This document shows positions 26,416 to 32,745 of a DNA stretch of 32,745 nt, piece by piece. The notes beneath the pieces are model-generated. The model had not been told where the DNA came from and did no database searches. It saw only the letters and a program-made list of their open reading frames with translations. Where the stretch lies: the NCBI GenBank assembly GCA_947463705.1, contig CANHSO010000008.1:1-32745 (forward strand). Reading direction: 5' to 3'. The position numbers and the translations under genes are program-made. How positions within the stretch are numbered: position 1 is the stretch's first letter; every line of letters starts with the position of its first letter. Source of the stretch: Bacteriovoracaceae bacterium (lineage in GTDB: Bacteria > Bdellovibrionota > UBA1018).

Positions 26416-27687
26416 ATGAGTAAGAAGCAGACCGTCCTCAAGCAGTCGCTCAGCATTTTTCTAGCCAGTTGTATTTTGGCATGGAGCGCTTCAGCAAACC
26501 CGACCCAACCGGAAAAATGCACCTCCATCAGCCCTCGAAGCTTCATCCAAAAATGTGCTCGCGTGACTCTCCCCATCCTCATGGCAGCGCCCAGTGCAGA
26601 AGCAGGCTATTGGGCAGCAGGAACCACGCTCAATTGTGCCTCCTGGGACGCTCTGACCTTGCCTGGAGTTGCGTCAGTAGGCTGCACCCAATTTGGAAGA
26701 ACTGATCACGGAGTCACCTGCTCACTCTATGGATTTAGCTATGCAGGACCGATCTCAGGAGTCATCTGCACCCAGATCTACACGCCAGATGAATTGGGAT
26801 ATCGCGACTGTACACAAGTTGGATATGACACCATTGGTTTCGACGCCGGAGTCGTCTGCGACCAATATGGACTTGACTACTCTGCACCCTATTGCACCGC
26901 AACCGCGATCGCACAAGCTCGAGGAGTCGAAAATGTCATGTGCAGTCAAATCTACTGCCCATCCTGCCTCCACTATGTCTCTGAGCAACAGTGTTTTCCC
27001 GATAAAACTTGGGTAAAAGTTCAGATGAATGACGGAACGATTCAAATTAAATCCATGCGAGACCTTCGTTTGGGCGATCCAATCCTAGCAGGCGTAGATG
27101 CTCAAGGGCACGAAGTATTCTCACCGGTCATCGACGTTCCGCATCGACAACCTGGAAAAAAAGGGGCGTTCCTAAAAATCACAATTGGAGGATCCTCATT
27201 TTTAGTATCACCAGAACACCTCATTTATGTTGCAGGTGCACTTGATGAAGAATTTGAAGTGTCAAAGGCAACGACCAAGTTCGCTAAAGATTTAGAGCCA
27301 GGAGACATCCTTTGGAATCATGATCAAAAAACATTAAGACTCGAAGTCGCACCAGAACCAATTGATGAAAGAGGGATGTATGCTCCTGAAACCAAATCAG
27401 GAACCCTGGTTGTTTTTGGTAGTGAGGATGCAATCCATGGGGCGCTGGTCAGCTGTTACTCAACATTCAAGCATCCGTCCATTACCCGAAACTACTTTAA
27501 GGCTAAACACGCGTTTTCCCCTCCTCAACAAATTGAGGAAAACACGGTAAAACGCCAGAGTCGCTTTGAAGACGCTCTGCTAAGCGGCTTACAGTCGATT
27601 TACTCATCTGGATTTTCAGAGAATTCAAACCCTGAAACTGAATCCAGCCGGCCTCAAAAGAAAGCTCTAAGAGGAACTGAGAACTAG
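26416..27687 (+). CDS. Secreted Cys-repeat protein with a Hedgehog-type Hint domain
   Basis: The 423-residue product has a signal peptide (cleavage near residue 27, SASA). Residues 70-185 hold four repeats with exactly 15 residues between paired cysteines: C74/C90, C102/C118, C132/C148 and C160/C176. Most second cysteines read G-V-x-x-C-[TSD]-Q. A CPSC follows. Residues 193-350 are a Hint (Hedgehog/intein) domain: C193 in QQCFPDKTWVKV, MRDLRLGDPILAGVD, FSPVIDVPHR, SPEHLIYV (H268; Ser in place of the usual Thr), DLEPGDILW, GTLVVFG, and HGALVSCYS (C347, like the conserved late Cys of Hedgehog). Hint domains cleave themselves at the first Cys by an N-S acyl shift; Hedgehog proteins pass the fragment to cholesterol. 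I infer release or anchoring of the Cys-repeat part. Self-processing is not shown. A hairpin terminator follows. Confidence 0.8.
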   Translation: MSKKQTVLKQSLSIFLASCILAWSASANPTQPEKCTSISPRSFIQKCARVTLPILMAAPSAEAGYWAAGTTLNCASWDALTLPGVASVGCTQFGRTDHGVTCSLYGFSYAGPISGVICTQIYTPDELGYRDCTQVGYDTIGFDAGVVCDQYGLDYSAPYCTATAIAQARGVENVMCSQIYCPSCLHYVSEQQCFPDKTWVKVQMNDGTIQIKSMRDLRLGDPILAGVDAQGHEVFSPVIDVPHRQPGKKGAFLKITIGGSSFLVSPEHLIYVAGALDEEFEVSKATTKFAKDLEPGDILWNHDQKTLRLEVAPEPIDERGMYAPETKSGTLVVFGSEDAIHGALVSCYSTFKHPSITRNYFKAKHAFSPPQQIEENTVKRQSRFEDALLSGLQSIYSSGFSENSNPETESSRPQKKALRGTEN

Positions 27688-27697
27688 TTACTTACTG

Positions 27698-27745
27698 AAT
27701 CACTCCCAGGGGACGAAAGCAATTTTCGATTCTCTGGGAGTGATT
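27698..27745. terminator. Hairpin between convergent Hint and purQ genes
   Basis: AATCACTCCCAG (27698-27709) pairs perfectly with CTGGGAGTGATT (27734-27745), 12 bp, around a loop with its own smaller inverted repeat. The right arm covers two bases of the purQ stop codon. It lacks a T-run, so termination may be weak or factor-assisted, but its position between two converging genes suits a shared bidirectional terminator. Confidence 0.6.
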
Positions 27746-28499
27746 ACATCGCTTCGTGATAGGCATTTTCAAAAAAAGTCAGTCCCACACCGGGAGCTCC
27801 TGCTCGTCCGCGCTGAGCAGTCCACTCAGGATGTGCGGTTCCACGAATATAACTCTCAGGACGCGGCATCAACCCTAGAATCCGCCCTGTAGAATCGCAA
27901 AGTCCTGCACGTTTTTCATCACTCCCAATGGAGTTTTCTTCATACTTCAAACAGGCCATCCCCAAACGGTCGAGTTTTGCTAGGGTTTCAGCGCGTCGCG
28001 AAGCACCAATCACGATCCGACCCTCTGCGTGACGAATCGGGAGGTCCATTGTTCCCAGCCCTCTCAGCCAAACGCATCGATTCCCAGAGGGTGTGACCTT
28101 GGTCCAAGTATCGCTCCACTTCCCAGTCGCATTATGGGTAATCGAAAGATCTTTTCCAAAAATTCCCATTCGAATTAAAGCCTGAAAACCATTTCCAATC
28201 CCAAGAACGAGCCCACCGCGAGAAGCATAGGTCGCCAGGTCCCAACCGAGCTGGTAAGTGAGCTTCAAACCCAGAATTCTGCCTGCCCCTAGGTCATCGC
28301 CAAAAGAAAATCCACCAGGAAAGGCGACAGCCGAATACTTACGACAAAGCTCATCCATTCCTAGTTTTTCTTGAATGAGATCATTGAGGTGTCGGATATC
28401 GACGTCAAACTTGGCAAGTCTAAAGGCATGTGCAGTTTCGCCTTCACCCTGAATTCCATCGCCAGTCACGACTAATGCATGAGGACTTTGCGGTCTCAT
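27744..28499 (-). CDS. purQ: PurQ-like glutamine amidotransferase lacking the catalytic cysteine
   Basis: This class-I glutaminase domain resembles the C-terminal part of large PurL, with GGFSFGDDLGAGRI, IRHAEGRIVI and a late AHPEW that supplies the His-Glu of the triad. The nucleophile elbow reads LGIGNGFQ where GVCNGFQ is expected: codon 28196-28194 is GGA (Gly) instead of Cys. If correct, the protein cannot hydrolyse glutamine and FGAR amidotransferase here would need free ammonia or another glutaminase. The product is 251 residues from ATG 28499, which overlaps the purL stop as ATGA; a TTG at 28505 is less likely. Translational coupling with purL supports a PurLQ partnership. I found no second glutaminase nearby. 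Confidence 0.85.
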   Translation of the reverse strand: MRPQSPHALVVTGDGIQGEGETAHAFRLAKFDVDIRHLNDLIQEKLGMDELCRKYSAVAFPGGFSFGDDLGAGRILGLKLTYQLGWDLATYASRGGLVLGIGNGFQALIRMGIFGKDLSITHNATGKWSDTWTKVTPSGNRCVWLRGLGTMDLPIRHAEGRIVIGASRRAETLAKLDRLGMACLKYEENSIGSDEKRAGLCDSTGRILGLMPRPESYIRGTAHPEWTAQRGRAGAPGVGLTFFENAYHEAM

Positions 28500-31400
28500 T
28501 CCCAATACCCCTCTCTTGACCAGGCAGCACGGAGCTGAGTAATCGTTGCCGTGAAGGCGAGATCACCAAAGCCATTTGAACTCGTCGCCGGAGCAGACCC
28601 GCGTACAAAAACCTCCAAGCGATCATGATTTTCGACGTTCCCAATTCGTTGAAACGGAATACCCAGCTCGTCCCACTCTGCCTCAATCGAAGGAGCATCG
28701 TCAGGAGCGACACTCCCAACAAATGAATGAAATCCCTCGCCAAATGACAGCTCCCATGGATCTCTGCCTCCAGAGATCCAAAGCGAGGCTCCTAGACCTC
28801 GGGAAATCAAGCTCTCTGCAACGGCAACCATGAGTCCTCCCTCGGACAGATCGTGTAGGCTCTTTAATCGAAACTGCTGCTTTCCTTGAGCTCCTCCCAA
28901 CCAGGAATAGATCTGGGTAGCCAAATTCCAATTGGGACGCCCGAGATGAAGTTCTGCAGAAACAGGATGGATCTGGGCAGTTTCGCGGACCAACGACTGA
29001 AGCTCGGAGCCCTGAAGACCAAATTCATTATTTCCTATGAGGTAGATAAAATCCCCAACCGACTTGAAATCAGCGGTACGCGCCTGCTTAATGTCAGTCA
29101 CCCGAGCTACCGCAGTGATCAACAAAGTCGGTGGAACTGAAATCGAAATAGACTGTCCTCGACGCATGCCCTGATACTCATTTTTCATGCTGTCTTTCCC
29201 TGAAATCAGGGGAGTGCCCAAGGCCAGAGCAGCATTCTGAAGTCCTTGACAAGCTCGCACTAGGGCGCCCATTTTCTCAACGTCATGAATCGGGTCAGAC
29301 CAACAAAAATTATCTACTAGAGCAAGCACTGAATCTGGTGTGCCATATTCGGCCCCTACACACAGGACATTTCTCACTGCTTCGTCGACCGCAGCCTGAG
29401 CCATTAGAAAGGGGTCGATATCGGAAAGTTTAGGTTGAATTCCACATCCCACAGCAAGACCCAAATCGGAAGTGACCTTGGGCTTGATCACACTTGCGTC
29501 ATTGGGACCGCTCCAAGCTCGAGTCGTTCCCGAAGCAGTAATGTGCAAAGGCTTAACCACCGATGTGCCTTGAGCCTCATGGTCATACTGACGAATAATC
29601 CATTCCTTTGAAGCAATATTAGGACGCGACAACAAACCTAAAAGGACAGGTTGCCCCAGCTTTTTAAATGACTCCAGCACCTGTTCTGAATTTGTGCTGA
29701 CTAAAATAGGACTTGGCGCTGCGGCCGGAGGAGTCCATTGGGCAGACAACTTCAGCCGAGGAACCCCCTCGTGAAGAAAGTTAAGACTTAGACTTGCGAC
29801 TTGCACTGAGGTATTAAAGATGTCGAAGCTGCCGCTCGAGTTAAACTCACCTAGGTCACTCACCTCAACTCCGCGACGCTCAGCCAAAGATTGAAAACCT
29901 GCAACCTGAATCGGAGGAACAATGACCGTCATCCTTTCTTGCGACTCACTCACAATGATTTCAAAAGGTTTCAAGCCGGTGTATTTCGCCTTAGCCTGGC
30001 TCACATCGACTTGCGCCCCGCCTGAAAGGAGTGCCATTTCACCTACAGAAGAAGATAGCCCTCCGGCCCCGTTGTCGGTAATGGCGCGATAAAGACCAAG
30101 ATCCCTAGCCTCTAACAAAAAATCTGCCATTCGTTTTTGAATCATGGTGTCACCCAACTGAACGGCCGACGTAGGGGAATGATCGCTCAAAGCAAGAGAG
30201 GAAAACGTAGCGCCATGAATCCCATCCTTCCCGACGCGCCCGCCCACCATAAAAATTCGATCGCCTGGCAGAATCTTTTTAACCTCACACGGTTCACCCG
30301 CGCTTATTCGAGGCATGATCCCGCCGCTCCCACAATAAACTAAGGGTTTACCTAAGTAGCGCTCATCAAAAATTAAAGCTCCGTTGATCGTCGGAATTCC
30401 ACTTTGATTTCCGGCTTGCTGGACTCCACGTCTAACTCCATCCAAGATCCGCCGCGGGTGCAAGATCCGATCGGGTAGGGTTTCTCGATAATCTAACGGA
30501 GCAATACACATGACATTCGTATTAAAAACTGGCTTCGCTCCCAAGCCACAGCCGAGAATATCCCGATTCACTGCGAGCATTCCAGTGAGAGATCCTCCGA
30601 ATGGCTCAAGTGCCGAGGCGGAGTTATGAGTTTCAACTTTGACACAAAATGCATCATCGTCATCAAAGGCGCAAATGCCTCCGTTATCTTTGAAAACTGA
30701 AAGCAACCAGGGCTTTTTAATGTTTTGAGTGGTTCCCACCACATAGGTTTTAAAGAGACTATCAATAGTCTGACCTTCAAAGGTGACCACTGCATTGAAA
30801 ATCTTATGTTTGCAATGCTCAGACCAGGTTTGAGCAATGACTTCAAGTTCAACGTCCGTAGCATTCTTCATCCCAATGAGGGACCGTTTTTCTTGAACTT
30901 TGGGATCATTAAAGTAGGCTTGAATCGCCTTCATTTCTTCAAGAGACAAGGCAAATGTTTTTTTACGACTCAGGTTTTCCAGGTCGGAGTCCGACATTTT
31001 GCTCAAATCAAAAGTCTCGACAACTTGAAGTCCCCTTGGCTGCCACTTGGGAAGATCGTACTTAACTCGCTCTTGATGAAAACGTTCATTTTTCTTAAGC
31101 CCGTCCTCAGGAACCAGGGTCCAAGTCTCCAAGGTTTCATTACAGAGGATATCTCGGGCGATTCTAGCAAGGACATCTTCGTCTAAGCCAGGACCTTCCA
31201 TCACAAAAAGTCCGCCGCTCGAGGCACGTCCTTGATCGAGTTTTTTACCCAAAACAATTTCTAATGCGTCGAGAAAGCTCCTTCCCTTGGTATCCGTCAC
31301 ACCTGGACGATATCGACGCTCAACCCCACAAAATCGACCTGGTCGGTAAGGAGCAACTTCCATGAGATCCTGGAGACCACCCGTTTTACCTGCTGCGGCT

Positions 31401-31636
31401 GGCATGAGATTACCTGTGAAAACCCACTGAAGGACTCGGTCCCACGCGATTTCGGAAAGCGCCGGAATTAACTCCTCTCGTCCCACAGGAAGATCTAGCC
31501 AGTAAATTTCAAGATACCTCGCCCAACGGATCTGACGCCTTAAATGGGGATCCGTCAATTCAATCCGCCTCATTAAATTTTGAGCAGTGGAATCAACAAG
31601 ATCAGGTCGAACTGCAATTTCAATTCTAGCGAACAA
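28496..31636 (-). CDS. purL: Phosphoribosylformylglycinamidine synthase, synthase subunit (large PurL without glutaminase)
   Basis: This 1046-residue enzyme converts FGAR, ATP and ammonia to FGAM in purine synthesis. It follows the fused E. coli-type PurL (1295 residues) from the PurS-like N-terminal region through both synthase halves, but ends before the glutaminase domain, which is the next gene (purQ). Signatures are TWSEHCKHKIF with the catalytic His, VKVETHNSASALEPFGG in the ATP/substrate loop, and in the second half DLGLAVGCGIQPKLSDIDPF and SGKDSMKNEY. TTG is the start; AGGGAGG lies just upstream and no better start exists. It begins 11 bp after purC and overlaps purQ by 4 bp, so the three genes form one transcript. 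Confidence 0.93.
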   Translation of the reverse strand: MFARIEIAVRPDLVDSTAQNLMRRIELTDPHLRRQIRWARYLEIYWLDLPVGREELIPALSEIAWDRVLQWVFTGNLMPAAAGKTGGLQDLMEVAPYRPGRFCGVERRYRPGVTDTKGRSFLDALEIVLGKKLDQGRASSGGLFVMEGPGLDEDVLARIARDILCNETLETWTLVPEDGLKKNERFHQERVKYDLPKWQPRGLQVVETFDLSKMSDSDLENLSRKKTFALSLEEMKAIQAYFNDPKVQEKRSLIGMKNATDVELEVIAQTWSEHCKHKIFNAVVTFEGQTIDSLFKTYVVGTTQNIKKPWLLSVFKDNGGICAFDDDDAFCVKVETHNSASALEPFGGSLTGMLAVNRDILGCGLGAKPVFNTNVMCIAPLDYRETLPDRILHPRRILDGVRRGVQQAGNQSGIPTINGALIFDERYLGKPLVYCGSGGIMPRISAGEPCEVKKILPGDRIFMVGGRVGKDGIHGATFSSLALSDHSPTSAVQLGDTMIQKRMADFLLEARDLGLYRAITDNGAGGLSSSVGEMALLSGGAQVDVSQAKAKYTGLKPFEIIVSESQERMTVIVPPIQVAGFQSLAERRGVEVSDLGEFNSSGSFDIFNTSVQVASLSLNFLHEGVPRLKLSAQWTPPAAAPSPILVSTNSEQVLESFKKLGQPVLLGLLSRPNIASKEWIIRQYDHEAQGTSVVKPLHITASGTTRAWSGPNDASVIKPKVTSDLGLAVGCGIQPKLSDIDPFLMAQAAVDEAVRNVLCVGAEYGTPDSVLALVDNFCWSDPIHDVEKMGALVRACQGLQNAALALGTPLISGKDSMKNEYQGMRRGQSISISVPPTLLITAVARVTDIKQARTADFKSVGDFIYLIGNNEFGLQGSELQSLVRETAQIHPVSAELHLGRPNWNLATQIYSWLGGAQGKQQFRLKSLHDLSEGGLMVAVAESLISRGLGASLWISGGRDPWELSFGEGFHSFVGSVAPDDAPSIEAEWDELGIPFQRIGNVENHDRLEVFVRGSAPATSSNGFGDLAFTATITQLRAAWSREGYWE

Positions 31637-31647
31637 AATGCCTCCCT

Positions 31648-32745
31648 TCAGGTCGACTCACGTAACCGAGTCACCACTTGTTCGAGAGGCCATGCCTCAG
31701 GAAACCACTTACGCCCCGTCAACTCATTACTCAGAGCAAGGTAGCAGTGCGTGGCCAACTCTTTATACTGGACTGGCAAACTAGGTGGAACTTCGTGGAC
31801 CAATTTTTTCCACTCTGAACTTCCCTGAGATTGAGCCTGAACTCTGGCCGACTCAACTGCTTGGTACCAGCGAGTTCGACGATAAAATGTCTGGAGGAAA
31901 TCTTTGCCAATGAAAACCCCACCCTTGGAAATTCGAAGCTCATCAGGACCCAGCAGTCCGACTAAGAAGCATTTACCATCTGCCGAAAGAGCCCACTCGA
32001 GTTTGCCTTCATTCAACTCAAACCCTCGCTTGCCACAAAGGTACTTCAGTAAAGCTGCAATCCAAGCAGTCTTGAGAAGCGCATCTTGAAGAAGTCCTGC
32101 AGAAACCCCAGAAAGTGCAAGTGCTTCGGCCAAATGAATGGGTCGCTCCGTAGACTCAAGCTTAGTGAAAAGTTCAACCAGTGGAAAACCCCATTTTTGG
32201 CCCACTTCAGCCTTCAAATGACCAAAACCTAACGATCCGAGATAAGCAGGATCATGAGCAACCCGTTCAACCAGTCCACTTCCGTCGAAACATCCAAATC
32301 GAAACTGCATCGCCAACGGGATGAGACGCGGAAGCGGTGAGGTCCGGGTGGGATAATAATCTGGAAGGGTCCGTCCCAAAACTGAAGTCATCCGCGGCCT
32401 AACGACAGAGACCGGTAAAGTTGCCAGATGTCGAAACGGTGCTCTCAACTCATCGGTTTTTTTAGGAGTAATTTCTAGAGCAGAGGGAGCTGCCTCAAGC
32501 GCACCAAGAACGTAAGTTCTCAAACCAACCGACTGTAATTCCTCTCCAATTTCGTTAAAGATCCCACCAAAACGATTCGATTTACGTAACGTGAGAGCCT
32601 CAGGTGAGCGAGAAAATTCCTTCCAAACTTCTGGACTTTCTAGTTTCTCAAAAAAATCTGCAGTAAGAACCGCAAGCGCCTCTCCTTTTCGAGAAAGAAG
32701 GTCAGGCATTTTTCCCCAATCAAAAACAGAGTAAGAATCTGCAAA
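31648..32745 (-). CDS. purC: SAICAR synthetase (partial, 5' end beyond window)
   Basis: The frame is open through the right edge: upstream of ATG 32709 it reads SYSVFDWGKMPDLLSRKGEA, the typical N-terminal SAICAR synthetase substrate loop, so the gene continues beyond 32745 and ATG 32709 is not its start. The family signatures continue with VVRPRM, KLEWAL, LLGPDELRI and GVFIGKDFLQ. The enzyme (phosphoribosylaminoimidazole-succinocarboxamide synthase) joins CAIR and aspartate using ATP. The visible 365 residues are longer than the usual 240-300, with a middle insertion, so this is a divergent long form. It is the first visible gene of the purC-purL-purQ operon. Confidence 0.85.
   Translation of the reverse strand, partial: FADSYSVFDWGKMPDLLSRKGEALAVLTADFFEKLESPEVWKEFSRSPEALTLRKSNRFGGIFNEIGEELQSVGLRTYVLGALEAAPSALEITPKKTDELRAPFRHLATLPVSVVRPRMTSVLGRTLPDYYPTRTSPLPRLIPLAMQFRFGCFDGSGLVERVAHDPAYLGSLGFGHLKAEVGQKWGFPLVELFTKLESTERPIHLAEALALSGVSAGLLQDALLKTAWIAALLKYLCGKRGFELNEGKLEWALSADGKCFLVGLLGPDELRISKGGVFIGKDFLQTFYRRTRWYQAVESARVQAQSQGSSEWKKLVHEVPPSLPVQYKELATHCYLALSNELTGRKWFPEAWPLEQVVTRLREST

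Overview
The window looks like the chromosome of a Gram-negative bacterium, probably one of the Bdellovibrionota/Oligoflexia type. It encodes many exported proteins with classical signal peptides, a lipoprotein, a Slt70-like murein transglycosylase and an AddAB-type recombination nuclease. The lineage is an inference from gene style; no rRNA or tRNA is present to settle it.

Positions 1-3870 are an accessory scrapyard. They hold a 24-bp tandem array that resembles a transposon end, the remnant of a nucleotidyltransferase-partner gene, and an intact AAA/DUF4143 ATPase gene whose start codon abuts a perfect 32-bp palindrome. On the minus strand lies what I read as the relic of a diversity-generating retroelement (DGR). 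A frameshifted target-protein gene ends in a textbook C-type-lectin variable region, followed by a hairpin-rich spacer and a short avd-like gene. The template repeat and reverse transcriptase are not in the window. The target gene is fused upstream to a truncated transposase, and the end of that insertion sequence has also cut off the 3' end of a lipoprotein gene (3796-5244).

Positions 5245-26181 are mostly ordinary. In order they carry a repeat-rich intergenic stretch, an exported GNAT-like protein, a clostripain-family protease, PEP synthase, a zinc alcohol dehydrogenase, an SMP-30-like beta-propeller, a P-type Ca2+-type ATPase, a lytic transglycosylase, a membrane-associated metallophosphoesterase, an HD-GYP-like protein and the addB-addA pair. 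Two convergent gene pairs overlap in their coding tails, by 66 and 50 bp.

Positions 26416-27687 encode a secreted protein with four Cys-x15-Cys repeats joined to a Hedgehog/intein-type (Hint) self-processing domain. With the DGR relic it is the most unusual item here. The right end is a minus-strand purine operon, purC-purL-purQ. purC runs off the edge, purL lacks the fused glutaminase domain, and purQ has glycine where the catalytic cysteine of the glutaminase should be.
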